64,000 nt of DNA from Lentisphaerae bacterium WC36 (GTDB taxonomy: Bacteria; Verrucomicrobiota; Lentisphaeria; Victivallales; SZUA-371), in NCBI GenBank assembly GCA_020683205.1, contig CP085689.1, positions 2,356,001 to 2,420,000 on the forward strand. The letters are read 5' to 3'. A program made the position numbers and the translations under genes. The notes beneath the pieces are model-generated. The model saw only the letters and a list, made by a program, of their open reading frames with translations. It was not told where the DNA came from and ran no database searches. Below, one piece after another: positions 42,637-52,444 of this stretch; the stretch's first letter is position 1, and each line of letters starts with the position of its first letter.

Positions 42637-43554
42637 TTATGATAGGTCTAACATTCTTTTAATTGGCTTTACTCCATTAATGCGAATACTTTCATCAACT
42701 ACAATTTTTGTTGTCATTGTCTCTAAAGATTTTACAACATCTTCAAGACGAATCATTTTCATATCAGGACATACCAACTGCTCAGATAGAGGTATGAACT
42801 GTTTCTCTGGATGCTCTTTTTGCATACGATAAATAATTCCACCTTCAGTTGCAATGATAAATTGTTTCTTATCCGTAGCATTTAAATGACGTAGCATTCC
42901 TCCAGTGCTTAACACTTCATCAGCCATATGAATGATTTCTAATGGTGCTTCTGGGTGAACAATTACTTCTGCTTCAGGAAATTCAGCACGACGCTTCTCA
43001 ACCATATCTGGAGTAATACGATGGTGAATTGGACAAAAACCTTCCCAAAGAATCATTTTCCGGCCAATTTGCTCTTCAATATAGCGACCTAAATTCATAT
43101 CAGGCACAAAAATAATCTCACGATCTTTTGGTGCTTGTTGCATAATTTTTACAGCGTTCGCACTCGTTACACAAACATCACATTCTGCCTTGACCGCAGC
43201 AGTACTATTAACATAACATGCAACAAATGGATTGTCATATTGTGCTTTTAATTCTCTTAAAGCGCCCGCATCAGCCATATCAGCCATTGCACATCCAGCT
43301 TTTTCATTAGGCAACAACACAGTTTTGTCAGGTGAAAGCATATAAGCTGTTTCAGCCATAAAATGCACTCCACAAAAAACAATTACATCTGCATCAACAT
43401 TAGCAGCCTTCATGCTTAGCTCTAATGAATCTCCACAAAAATGGGCAATATCTTGGATCTCTCCTAATTCATAATTATGAGCCATAATAATGGCATTCTT
43501 TTCTTTACATAACTCAGCTATTCTAGCTTTGAGTTCATCTCTTGATAATAACAT
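42637..43554 (-). CDS. nadA: Quinolinate synthase NadA
   Basis: 305 residues. It condenses iminoaspartate with dihydroxyacetone phosphate to quinolinate in NAD synthesis, using a 4Fe-4S cluster. IIMAHNYELGEIQDIAHFCG opens the protein. Cluster cysteines are expected in PNEKAGCAMADM, WEGFCPIHHRI and the C-terminal LVCPDMKMI. MAHNYxxxEVQ-type and NSTAAVKAECDVCVTSANAV motifs match the family. nadB and nadC are not adjacent. Confidence 0.96.
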   Translation of the reverse strand: MLLSRDELKARIAELCKEKNAIIMAHNYELGEIQDIAHFCGDSLELSMKAANVDADVIVFCGVHFMAETAYMLSPDKTVLLPNEKAGCAMADMADAGALRELKAQYDNPFVACYVNSTAAVKAECDVCVTSANAVKIMQQAPKDREIIFVPDMNLGRYIEEQIGRKMILWEGFCPIHHRITPDMVEKRRAEFPEAEVIVHPEAPLEIIHMADEVLSTGGMLRHLNATDKKQFIIATEGGIIYRMQKEHPEKQFIPLSEQLVCPDMKMIRLEDVVKSLETMTTKIVVDESIRINGVKPIKRMLDLS

Positions 43555-43787
43555 ACTTTTTATTATTCCTTGTTAATTGTAATTATATTTTCCTTTAATT
43601 TATAAGTAATACATAAATTTTGCAATTTTAAAGTTAAACTTATTCATCAACTTCTATTCATAGTAATTTAGTATGCTTTTTAAAAAAATCTAGTGAAATC
43701 TTAATTTTTTTGGTTGCAAGTGCTCAATAAAGCAATTAATGTTAAATATGTACAAATAATTATTATCGAGATATTGGAATTATCAAA

Positions 43788-44294
43788 ATGAAATTTAGTG
43801 CTAAAGAATTATTATCAGTATTACTAAAACCATCTCCAAAAATGCAATTTATTAGAATTGTACTATTAATAGTGATCTTATTTCCTTGGTTTAAGTATGT
43901 TTGCATACCTCAAGTCATTAGTGGGAAAAGCATGGCTCCAACTTATCCAGCTTTTGGATTTAATTTTTGTTGGACTCCAGCAGTTTGGAATAACAAAATC
44001 CCAAAACGTCAAAGTGTTGTAATTATGAAATATCGAGGCAAAGAGCAGATGCTACTCAAAAGAATTATTGCTTTTGGAGGTGAAACAGTATTTTTTTACC
44101 ACGGCAAATTATTTGTGAATGATAAAATGCTCAATGAACCATATGTAAAATATCCATGTAAATGGGATTCAAAGCCAATAACACTAAAAAAAGACGAAGT
44201 TTATGTCATTGGTGACAACCGTAGTATGTCATTCAATCAACATATTGGCGGAGTTATGAAAAAAAGCAAAATAGCAGGAGTACCATTATGGTGA
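43788..44294 (+). CDS. lepB: Signal peptidase I
   Basis: 168 residues, short for the family. One membrane anchor (about 22-40) is followed by ISGKSMAPTYP with the nucleophile Ser48, then LLKRIIAFGGE with the general base Lys91, and VIGDNRSMSFN. It removes signal peptides from exported proteins at the outer face of the inner membrane. It overlaps the next gene by 7 nt. Confidence 0.93.
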   Translation: MKFSAKELLSVLLKPSPKMQFIRIVLLIVILFPWFKYVCIPQVISGKSMAPTYPAFGFNFCWTPAVWNNKIPKRQSVVIMKYRGKEQMLLKRIIAFGGETVFFYHGKLFVNDKMLNEPYVKYPCKWDSKPITLKKDEVYVIGDNRSMSFNQHIGGVMKKSKIAGVPLW

Positions 44295-44800
44295 ATAAAA
44301 TATTCTATGGCTTGATAATCGTAATATTAATTACTTCGGCAATATTTGGATATTTCTATTTTTTTAAACAGAACGATCAAGTTATTATAAAGAGAAATCT
44401 TGAAAAATTAGCTCAAAAAGCTAGTAAAAGTGAAGAAAGTGGAGGAGTCAGCTTATATACTAGTAGTCATGCTGTCGATAAATTAATTGCAGATAAGGTT
44501 ATATTAGAAGTTGGTTATGCTGAAGCAGATGCTACCTATAGTAAGTATACCTTTTCCAATCAAATATTACGAGCAAAAACCGCTTTTCAATATTTAAAAT
44601 TTACCATTTATGATAGTGTTGTAAAATTAAATCCTGATAAAAAAAGTGCCACGGTGACATTTACTATTGATGCTAATGGACGTTTAAAATCTGGACAGGT
44701 TTTCAACGATGTGAAAGATGTAGTTGCGACAGTAATAAAAAATAACGAAGGGAAATGGGTGTTTAGAAAATTTTCACTTCAACGCGTAGTTTATAAATAA
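44288..44800 (+). CDS. Membrane-anchored protein with NTF2-like fold, unknown
   Basis: 170 residues. ATG overlaps the end of lepB and has SD AGGAG, so it is translationally coupled. An N-terminal membrane helix (4-26) is followed by a domain with alternating strands (KLNPDKKSATVTFTIDANGR, GKWVFRKFSLQRVVY) resembling NTF2-like/SnoaL proteins. Its coupling to signal peptidase suggests an envelope role. The function is unknown. Confidence 0.65.
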   Translation: MVNKIFYGLIIVILITSAIFGYFYFFKQNDQVIIKRNLEKLAQKASKSEESGGVSLYTSSHAVDKLIADKVILEVGYAEADATYSKYTFSNQILRAKTAFQYLKFTIYDSVVKLNPDKKSATVTFTIDANGRLKSGQVFNDVKDVVATVIKNNEGKWVFRKFSLQRVVYK

Positions 44801-44840
44801 AAAAGTGATATAATTCAATCTAAAACAAGTAGGCTAAAAA

Positions 44841-45716
44841 ATGAAAATTATCTCAACAATTTCAGAAATGCAAAATGCTTCTCAGGAAGCACGAATGGCA
44901 GGGTTAAGAATAGCAGTTGTTCCAACCATGGGCTGTTTACATGAAGGACATATTTCATTAATCGAAAAAGCAAAACAACTCGCAAATTTTGTGATAGTGA
45001 CAATATTTGTAAATCCAACACAGTTTGGAGAAAATGAAGATTTTTCAACTTATCCAAGAACATTTGATCGTGATTGCCAAATTTGCAAAGATTTAACTGT
45101 TGATGTTATTTTTGCCCCACAAGATAATGAAATGTATCACAGCGATGCTTCTACTTGGGTTGAAGAAATACAATTGTCAGAAAATTTGTGTGGAAAAACT
45201 AGAAAGGGTCATTTCAGAGGTGTTACAACTGTAGTTGCAAAATTATTCAACGCAACAATGCCACACAAAGCTATTTTTGGACAAAAAGATGCTCAACAAG
45301 CATTAATTATTAAACGAATGATTAGAGATTTAAATTTTCCAGTTGAAATGATTATAGCACCAACAATTCGTGAAAACGATGGCTTAGCCATGAGTTCACG
45401 TAACAAGTATTTAAGTGAAAAAGAACGCAAAACAGCACCAATAATAAATCAGCTTTTAATAGAAATCGAAGAAAAATTACTTAATGAACAAGCCATTTCA
45501 GTTGAATCTTTAAAAGAATACTTTACTTCTTCAATTACGGCAGTTGGAGGGAAAGTCGATTATATTGAAATTGTTGATGCAAATAATCTTAAAAACATTA
45601 CGGATAAGCAATTAGATGATATTACAAATACGGAAATATTAATTGCGACAGCAGTTTATATGAATACGACTCGTCTTATTGATAACCAATTAATTTTACA
45701 TAACGATGTTTCCTAA
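44841..45716 (+). CDS. panC: Pantothenate synthetase
   Basis: 291 residues. It joins pantoate and beta-alanine using ATP. VVPTMGCLHEGHISLIEKAK holds the HxGH nucleotide site. FVNPTQFGENEDFSTYPRT, CGKTRKGHFRGVTTVV, FGQKDAQQALI and the KMSKS-like MSSRNKYLS are all intact. Full length. panB and panD are not adjacent. Confidence 0.97.
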   Translation: MKIISTISEMQNASQEARMAGLRIAVVPTMGCLHEGHISLIEKAKQLANFVIVTIFVNPTQFGENEDFSTYPRTFDRDCQICKDLTVDVIFAPQDNEMYHSDASTWVEEIQLSENLCGKTRKGHFRGVTTVVAKLFNATMPHKAIFGQKDAQQALIIKRMIRDLNFPVEMIIAPTIRENDGLAMSSRNKYLSEKERKTAPIINQLLIEIEEKLLNEQAISVESLKEYFTSSITAVGGKVDYIEIVDANNLKNITDKQLDDITNTEILIATAVYMNTTRLIDNQLILHNDVS

Positions 45717-45734
45717 AACTTAAAGAGGCTTTTT

Positions 45735-47597
45735 ATGGGTGGCTTTATAGTCAATTATTCAGATAATAAAATCGATGAAACTCACGCATCTGCGGAAATT
45801 ATTAAACACCGTGGCCGAGTTTGGAGCGGAGCCTTACAGTCTGAAATTGGGACTTATGCCATCTCAATGGTTCAACACTATAACCAAGACAGTGCTAACT
45901 CAACAGACGAGCGTATCATGAAATATGAAGATGGCGACTGTTTTATTGTGTTTGATGGTGTGATATTTAATAACAAAGAATTGCATAATATTTTGTCACG
46001 AGAAGGCTATAGTTTTAAAACTGATAGTGATGAAGAGTTGGTTCTAGTAGCTTATTGTCGATGGGGCAATAAAGTTTTCAAAAAATTAAATGGTTATTTT
46101 TCTTTTGTTATTTACCATCGTAGAAAAAACATTATTGTGATGGGGCGCGACCGATTTGGAGTAAAACCTCTTTATATTTATAATCGCAATAAGAGTTTAC
46201 GCATTGCTTCTGAAGTTAAACAATTTACCAAATTTGATGACTTTAGAGCAAAGGTTGATACCAGCGAGCTATTTCATTTTATAAATCAAGGTAAAGTTAG
46301 TAGCAATGGAAACACATTATGGAACGGTGTAAATGAATTAATTCCAGGATATTTCATTACAATACGACTAAATGATTGGCTTCCAGGTGAAAACCTCTAT
46401 ATGCAACCATATTATAAATTTCAAATGGCTCACCGTGATAAAGCTGATTATTTTGAAGTGGTAGAGAGGTTGCAAGCATTGCTTAATAACTCAATTACAA
46501 ACAAAATTAGCAATAGCAATGATATAAATGTACTTCTTTCTGGTGGGTTAGGGTCCGCTGGTTTAGCAGGTATGACTAGCAAAATTTTAGCTGAAAAATT
46601 CCCAAACTTAAAACTAAATGCTCTATCATGGACATGGGATGAAATTGCGACTTCACAACGTGAAAGATTAGAAGAAATCTGGCAATTTAACGATCTTAAA
46701 GGCAAAATTTTTAATATTAGTGACAATTTTCTCTTCGAAGATATTGATGCTACAATTCTACAAAATGATCAACCTTTTACTACCCCGAGGGTATTAATAA
46801 AATGGCATATTATAAATGAACATAAAGAAATAATTCCAGAAGCTCCTCCCGTATTGCTACACGGTCATGGGATTAGAGAGCTTTTGACTGGTTACGATCA
46901 ATATTATTTAAAATATTTACATCAACAATTATCCAGTGCAAACACTGTTAATTTTATCAAAAAATTAAATTTATACAAACTAAATAGTGGCTCATCTTGG
47001 GGACGCGTCCTAAAAGACTTCCTTAAAAGCCGCTTTGCGACTCAAGCAGCCCAAAGTCAAGATACATTTTTATCTGAAGATTACAATGATTATTTTTATA
47101 GCAATGATTTCAGTGAATATGATTTGACAGCGGATAATGTGTTGCGTGATGGTCTAGTGTTATTACATGATAATTTACATTGTAATGACCATTTTAGTAG
47201 TCGACAAAATTTTTCATACTGTTATCCATTTTTAGACAATAAAATTTGCGAGCTCGCTTTATCAATAAACCCAGCATTTAAAGTTTCAAGCAAATCTAAT
47301 AATCGCTTGTTATATGATGTATTGCAACAATATGTTCCAAAATCAATTCAAAATTCCATTTATTATGATGTTTTTGAACATATTCAAAGCTTAATACTAA
47401 AACAGCAAAATCAATTTTCAGAAGCTGATACATTCAAAGCACAGTTAGAGTTGGTTGCCGAGCTTCCTTATGTCAATGCTGATGCTCTGTTTAAAGAATA
47501 TCATGACTTCCAAGTTGGCATTAAACCATTTAATCCAAATTGGTTGCGCATGATTTTTATTGCAAAGTGGTTTGAAGTTCATTCGATTAGTTTTTAA
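45735..47597 (+). CDS. Asparagine synthetase-like protein with both active sites degenerate
   Basis: 620 residues with the two-domain AsnB layout. The glutaminase domain (1-200) includes FDGVIFNNKELHNIL, TDSDEELVLVAY and MGRDRFGVKPLYI, and the synthetase domain 240-620. The N-terminus reads MGGF where AsnB needs Cys2 as nucleophile, so glutamine cannot be hydrolysed in the usual way. The ATP PP-loop reads LSGGLGSAGLAG where SGGLDSS is expected, losing the Asp and Ser. It follows panC by 18 nt. Probably a pseudoenzyme or an ATP-independent derivative, role unknown. Confidence 0.8.
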   Translation: MGGFIVNYSDNKIDETHASAEIIKHRGRVWSGALQSEIGTYAISMVQHYNQDSANSTDERIMKYEDGDCFIVFDGVIFNNKELHNILSREGYSFKTDSDEELVLVAYCRWGNKVFKKLNGYFSFVIYHRRKNIIVMGRDRFGVKPLYIYNRNKSLRIASEVKQFTKFDDFRAKVDTSELFHFINQGKVSSNGNTLWNGVNELIPGYFITIRLNDWLPGENLYMQPYYKFQMAHRDKADYFEVVERLQALLNNSITNKISNSNDINVLLSGGLGSAGLAGMTSKILAEKFPNLKLNALSWTWDEIATSQRERLEEIWQFNDLKGKIFNISDNFLFEDIDATILQNDQPFTTPRVLIKWHIINEHKEIIPEAPPVLLHGHGIRELLTGYDQYYLKYLHQQLSSANTVNFIKKLNLYKLNSGSSWGRVLKDFLKSRFATQAAQSQDTFLSEDYNDYFYSNDFSEYDLTADNVLRDGLVLLHDNLHCNDHFSSRQNFSYCYPFLDNKICELALSINPAFKVSSKSNNRLLYDVLQQYVPKSIQNSIYYDVFEHIQSLILKQQNQFSEADTFKAQLELVAELPYVNADALFKEYHDFQVGIKPFNPNWLRMIFIAKWFEVHSISF

Positions 47598-47619
47598 CAC
47601 AATTATAAAATAAGTAATA

Positions 47620-48579
47620 CTATTTCAAGTCATGAATTTGTACTATTTTTAATTCCACTTTATATTTCAATACATCATTTTTTGGGTCGTAATATAATTT
47701 GCTTTTTTTTTCGCCAATACAAATGGTATTAAGAATTTTAAAAGTTAACTGCTTATTATTATGACTATCTTTCGCAACTTCACTTACACTTTGCTCTACA
47801 TGTTTATTATTTTTTTCAAAGCCAAGTGCTTTGTTAGTTTCAAATCCGCCTTTTTTTTTCTCGAAACCATATTTTATTTCGGGATTATTACCATTATTTT
47901 CTAAAAGATTACCAGTATAACATCGATAAAAAATTGCATTTTCAATATTATTTGACGCAATATGTTCATGAATACCTTTTAGAAAAAATTCATTAATTTC
48001 AAAATCAAAACTTAAAAGATTATTTTTTAAAACAATATCATCAATTAAAGTTTGCTGAAAAACAAAAATATTTGGTTTAACTATTGGAGTTATAAAGTTT
48101 AAATATAGGCTATCTTCAGTCTTATAAATATTTAAAAAAGGAATTTCTGGAATAATATTAATATTTTCCCCACCCTGAATAATTAACGCATTTTGCGCGG
48201 ATTTTTTAGAATGGTCAACTATCTCATAACAATTTTTCTCTAAGTTATATTTATAAATTTTATAGTTAATTGAAAAATTTACAATCATTGAATCATAAAG
48301 TCTGACACCCGCAATAACTATGGGTTTCGAATTTGGAATAAATGAAATAAAAGTTTGAGATTGAGCATGATATTCGGGTAAAACACCATGCGCTGAAAGA
48401 ATAGAAGAGCCATAACTATAATAACGCTGAGAAATTTTTTCAGGCATCTGATCCTTAAAAAATATCAAAGTTAATTTACTATTTTGCTCATTAAAATCCT
48501 TTTTTAAATTTTTTTTATTTGCTAAGCAAAATAAACTAAGGCAACAATAACAAAACAATGCTAGCAATTTTTTTTTCAT
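47620..48579 (-). CDS. Unknown secreted protein
   Basis: 319 residues with a signal peptide (KKKLLALFCYCCLSLFCLAN). The mature part is beta-rich in appearance with a charged low-complexity patch near 245-275 (YGFEKKKGGFETNKALGFEK), whose FEKKKGGFE/LGFEKNN segments look like short repeats. No domain is recognised. It is monocistronic and convergent with the asparagine-synthetase-like gene. Confidence 0.6.
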   Translation of the reverse strand: MKKKLLALFCYCCLSLFCLANKKNLKKDFNEQNSKLTLIFFKDQMPEKISQRYYSYGSSILSAHGVLPEYHAQSQTFISFIPNSKPIVIAGVRLYDSMIVNFSINYKIYKYNLEKNCYEIVDHSKKSAQNALIIQGGENINIIPEIPFLNIYKTEDSLYLNFITPIVKPNIFVFQQTLIDDIVLKNNLLSFDFEINEFFLKGIHEHIASNNIENAIFYRCYTGNLLENNGNNPEIKYGFEKKKGGFETNKALGFEKNNKHVEQSVSEVAKDSHNNKQLTFKILNTICIGEKKSKLYYDPKNDVLKYKVELKIVQIHDLK

Positions 48580-48666
48580 TTATTTCACCCATAAATAGTT
48601 GATTTCCTATTTCTTTAGCTTAATGCTAAACAAACATATAATCAAGCATTTACGAAAAAATATGAT

Positions 48667-49953
48667 TTACTTCAAACGAATCCGTGGATCAACATAAGCA
48701 TATACAATGTCGGTTATTAAATTAATAATCACATAAAGAAAAGCACTCAACAATACAATTGCCTTGAGTAAATTTAAATCAGAGTCATTAAGTGCACGCA
48801 ACCCAATGTAGCCAAGTCCTGGAATACCAAAATAACTTTCTAGAAGTAAACTTCCCGTAAATAAAAATGGCAATGATGCAGAAGCACGAGTCAAAATTGG
48901 AATAGCTGCATTGCGCAACAAATGATGGGTATAAATTGTAAATTCGCCACAACCTTTTGCTTTTGCAGTGCGCAAATATTCAGCATTAAGTTCATTAACA
49001 AACACCGTCCGATAAAAACGTACATTAGCTCCTAGCCCACTTACAATTCCTATAATAATTGGCAAAATTAAATAACTTAACGAATAAAAACCCCAAACTG
49101 GAAAGAAATTACAATAAAAAGCTAAGTACCATTGTCCAGCAATAATAACTACGATATAGCTAATACTCATTGACGCTACGCTCAATAGTAAAATGGTTTT
49201 ATCAACAATTCTCCCCTTATATGCAGTTGCAACCAATGCAAAAAGAATACCAAGAATAATTTCACCAGCAAAAATTGGTATCATCAAACACATTGAAGGT
49301 AAAATTCCTTGCTTAATAATTCCCTTAATTGATTCACGAGTTGTTAAAGTTTCACCAAAATAAAAAAATGAAACATATGGGAATTTATTTTTAAAAGAAA
49401 CTACTTCTTTTATAGAATCTGCAAACTGCGAATCAAAATAATCCCTAGTTTGGCGAAAATAATTTATTGAATTTGGCAGTATTTTTTTTGCCTTAATTTC
49501 TACCTTTTTAAGCTTCTCTACCTCTTTCTTATCAAGAATTATTTGTGTTACAGACTGTGAGTTAGTAGCTTGATAATATTCTTTTGCAACATTTCCTAAG
49601 CTATATTCTCCATCTCCCTCAATAACAATTTTTAAATCACTGCCTGTTAGTGTAAAATTTGCAGGAAAAGTCAATTTGGCGGACTCAAAAGTTAAGCTAA
49701 CACTAACATCTTTGTTTATTTTTTTCTGATATTTGTCAAATGCCTCGGTACGCTGCCAATTACCAAAAAGTAACGGTTTATCGGTACCTAATTTTAACCG
49801 TAGCGCTTCAACCTCTTCAGCTCTACTATTTTTTCCTAATACAGCAGCAGCAACATCGCCAGCTGATACTTTAAATAACACAAATGTTAAAAGCATCACC
49901 CCAACAATTATTAAAAAAGAATAAATTGTTCGTTTTAAAATAAACTGTAGCAT
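48667..49953 (-). CDS. OppB/DppB-type ABC transporter permease, orphan
   Basis: 428 residues, over 80 longer than ordinary DppB. The first membrane helix is at 10-30, then an extended extracytoplasmic region (about 40-215) containing charged repeats, then five membrane helices. The cytoplasmic EAA loop LNAEYLRTAKAKGCGEFTIY and the ending VDPRIRLK are classical for peptide-uptake permeases. No partner permease, ATPase or binding protein is in the window, which is unusual for this type. Confidence 0.88.
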   Translation of the reverse strand: MLQFILKRTIYSFLIIVGVMLLTFVLFKVSAGDVAAAVLGKNSRAEEVEALRLKLGTDKPLLFGNWQRTEAFDKYQKKINKDVSVSLTFESAKLTFPANFTLTGSDLKIVIEGDGEYSLGNVAKEYYQATNSQSVTQIILDKKEVEKLKKVEIKAKKILPNSINYFRQTRDYFDSQFADSIKEVVSFKNKFPYVSFFYFGETLTTRESIKGIIKQGILPSMCLMIPIFAGEIILGILFALVATAYKGRIVDKTILLLSVASMSISYIVVIIAGQWYLAFYCNFFPVWGFYSLSYLILPIIIGIVSGLGANVRFYRTVFVNELNAEYLRTAKAKGCGEFTIYTHHLLRNAAIPILTRASASLPFLFTGSLLLESYFGIPGLGYIGLRALNDSDLNLLKAIVLLSAFLYVIINLITDIVYAYVDPRIRLK

Positions 49954-50122
49954 TTAATTTTTCCCAATTTTGATAAAGTACGTTAGTAACTATATTTTAC
50001 CATAACAACAGAGTTTTCTCAAATTAATTAGCAAAATTAAGTGGTTATTTCATAGAAATAAGAGTATCTTAATTCGTAATAAATTAAAAATTGCTAATAT
50101 ATAAAAATAGTAAGGACAAATT

Positions 50123-50455
50123 ATGAGTAAAACTAAAAGTTTTGAGGCAGCGCTAGATGAATTAGAAAATATTGTCGATGCAATGGAAGAGGGTGAAATT
50201 CCATTAGAGAAGATGATTAAATCATACGAAGACGGCATGAAATTGGTGAATTTTTGTAACAAAAAACTTTCAGATATGGAAAAACGTATTGAAGTTTTAA
50301 AGGTTGCAAAAGATGAACCAACAGGTCAAACAAATGATGACGCCGACTCGTGGAGTAGTTTTGACATTAGCAGTGAGCGCGATATTTCAAATCAAAACAT
50401 CATTAACGAACATCCCGATAGTCAACCATTAGACAGCGACGATTTGCCATTTTAA
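50123..50455 (+). CDS. xseB: Exodeoxyribonuclease VII small subunit
   Basis: 110 residues. The first 65 form the helical XseB core (FEAALDELENIVDAMEEGEI, PLEKMIKSYEDGMKLVNFCN) that coats XseA. The last 40 residues are an acidic, disordered tail (DSQPLDSDDLPF) beyond the usual family length of about 75-80. The SD AAGGA precedes ATG. xseA is not adjacent. Confidence 0.93.
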   Translation: MSKTKSFEAALDELENIVDAMEEGEIPLEKMIKSYEDGMKLVNFCNKKLSDMEKRIEVLKVAKDEPTGQTNDDADSWSSFDISSERDISNQNIINEHPDSQPLDSDDLPF

Positions 50456-50485
50456 ATTATATTAATCAAGAAGGAGAAGTTTAAA

Positions 50486-51883
50486 ATGCCAAAGTATTAT
50501 ATTAATGTTTGCACCAAGAAATTTAAGTTTTTTTACTTAGCAATTTTGCTGTTATGTTTTTCATGTTTAGGCTATATTAGTTATCGAAAAGCCTGGCTTA
50601 CTGGCGTGAATGAATACAACCTTACCAGAATTTTACGCCACGATAACCCAAAATGGGACTGTTATGAAAATTGTGTGGAAGAAAGCTATTCAGATAAAAA
50701 CACCATAGTAATTGACCTTTATTGTTTTGACGATGGCTTAGAAAACCTTGATGCATTATATCGTTTTAAAACTGATAAAAAAATCGACATTAGAATCTCT
50801 AATTACAAAAAAGATGATTATAACTTTTTGAAGAATTTTAAAAAGTTAAAAAGCGTTTGCATAAATACTTATTCAAAACATGTTGTAACAGATTTTAGCT
50901 TCTTAAATAATCCAAATTTAAAAAAGCTAAGCCTTAGTAATTTTTCAAAATTTTCAGATACCTCAATGCTTTCTGAAGAATTAGAAACTTTGAGCCTAAC
51001 AAATTGTTACAATGTCAAACTTGCACTCAAAATTCCTGAAAAAATTAAAAAATTGACAATTTATAATCTAACTGGTAATGGCAATTGTGAACAGATTAGT
51101 AAAATGACTAATTTAGAAAATTTAAATCTTCGTTACATTAAAAAAATGCCCAAAAATATTGTTTTAAATTCAAAAAAGTTAAAAGAAGTTAAAATTTTTG
51201 ACTGTGAAATGGACAAATTTCCCAAATTGTCAACTCATAAACTTGATTATTTGAGCATTTCATCCTTTGATAAAGTTTCAAAAATAGATTTGAGTAACCT
51301 CAATAACTGTTTAATTGAAAACCTAAATTTACAGAATATTGACAATGCAAGTTTAGCAACCTTAAAAAATGTTTTTATTGGACAGTTAAATCTAAATTGT
51401 TTTAATAATTTAAAAAGCTTAGAAATTTTTAAAAACTTTAAAAATATTGACAAAATTAAAACATTAACGATTGAAAATTGCAAAGAATTAACCTCTTTAA
51501 AGGGGATCGAACGATTTACTGTCGTCGATAAATTGTCAATTGATGAATGCGCAAAGCTATCTTCGTTAGATAGAATTGAAAAATTAATATATCTAACAGA
51601 TTTATCAGTAAGAGATTGTGAAAAAATCATTGACGTAAATCCTCTTAAAAAATTAAAAAAACTTCACCATTTAGAAATCAATAATTGTGATCTTGTTAAT
51701 ATTAAACCATTAATCAATTTACCTCTTAGCAATTTAGATTTAAGCTACACTAAAGTAAATGATTTTGGCACTATCAATAAGATTAAAACACTAAATTATT
51801 TATCAATATATGGGACACCATTAGCAAAAAATCCAGCAGTTAGTAAGCTCAAAATTAAATATTTAAAAAAATGGGAATTATAA
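50486..51883 (+). CDS. Membrane-anchored leucine-rich repeat protein
   Basis: 465 residues. An N-terminal membrane helix (14-32, FFYLAILLLCFSCLGYISY) anchors a domain built of irregular repeats of about 22-24 residues with L..L.I..C pattern (for example LTIENCKELTSLKGIERF, LSIDECAKLSSLDRIEKL, LSVRDCEKIIDVNPLKKL). This is the BspA/internalin-like arrangement. It is likely a surface or periplasmic binding protein. A lipoprotein gene follows 1 nt later. Confidence 0.8.
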   Translation: MPKYYINVCTKKFKFFYLAILLLCFSCLGYISYRKAWLTGVNEYNLTRILRHDNPKWDCYENCVEESYSDKNTIVIDLYCFDDGLENLDALYRFKTDKKIDIRISNYKKDDYNFLKNFKKLKSVCINTYSKHVVTDFSFLNNPNLKKLSLSNFSKFSDTSMLSEELETLSLTNCYNVKLALKIPEKIKKLTIYNLTGNGNCEQISKMTNLENLNLRYIKKMPKNIVLNSKKLKEVKIFDCEMDKFPKLSTHKLDYLSISSFDKVSKIDLSNLNNCLIENLNLQNIDNASLATLKNVFIGQLNLNCFNNLKSLEIFKNFKNIDKIKTLTIENCKELTSLKGIERFTVVDKLSIDECAKLSSLDRIEKLIYLTDLSVRDCEKIIDVNPLKKLKKLHHLEINNCDLVNIKPLINLPLSNLDLSYTKVNDFGTINKIKTLNYLSIYGTPLAKNPAVSKLKIKYLKKWEL

Positions 51884-51884
51884 A

Positions 51885-52373
51885 ATGTATTTTAAAAAAG
51901 TTTTATTAATAAGTACGTTAGCCCCAATATTTTTTTCAACAGGATGTGGAATGACTCTTATGACAGTAGGAGCAATAAGCGAAACTGTTAAAGCTGATAT
52001 TGCATCATTTAGTCGACCAAAATTTAAAATTCAAGAAGATAATGAAGAAGGTGATATTTTTATCGCAACTGAAGATTTAAGTATTGATAATTGTAATGAT
52101 TTATGCCCAATTAAAGGAGAATATCGTCGAAAATATCAAAAAATTGTTCCTCAGAGCACTCGCCTTGAACTATATGACTTAGATGCTCGAACGGGATCCA
52201 ACTTTCCACGTAGTGGGTTTTCACATTTTCTTATAATAAAAATGAAAGTCCTTGATGGAGAATTCAAAGATAAAGTTTTTGGACTATCACATCTGCTCTA
52301 CCAAAATAAAACGTTAGGTTATTGCTATTACAAGGACAAAATTCTTTTAAAGAAAATATCCAATGACAATTAA
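51885..52373 (+). CDS. Lipoprotein of unknown function, paired with the LRR protein
   Basis: 162 residues. The signal peptide ends in the lipobox FFSTGC, so Cys20-21 region is lipidated. The remainder contains four further cysteines (CNDLC and others) and no recognised domain. The start is 1 nt after the LRR gene stop with SD GGGA inside that gene, so the two are translationally coupled. Confidence 0.75.
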   Translation: MYFKKVLLISTLAPIFFSTGCGMTLMTVGAISETVKADIASFSRPKFKIQEDNEEGDIFIATEDLSIDNCNDLCPIKGEYRRKYQKIVPQSTRLELYDLDARTGSNFPRSGFSHFLIIKMKVLDGEFKDKVFGLSHLLYQNKTLGYCYYKDKILLKKISNDN

Positions 52374-52410
52374 CAAATATATTAAACATCAATTTGAGGC
52401 GTAGATAATA

Positions 52411-52441
52411 AAAAAGCTGTTGGTTTCTTAACAGCTTTTTT
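52411..52441. terminator. Bidirectional terminator between the lipoprotein and bioF genes
   Basis: AAAAAGCTGTT pairs with AACAGCTTTTT over an 8-nt loop, giving T runs on both strands. It serves both convergent genes. Confidence 0.88.
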
Positions 52442-52444
52442 ATT

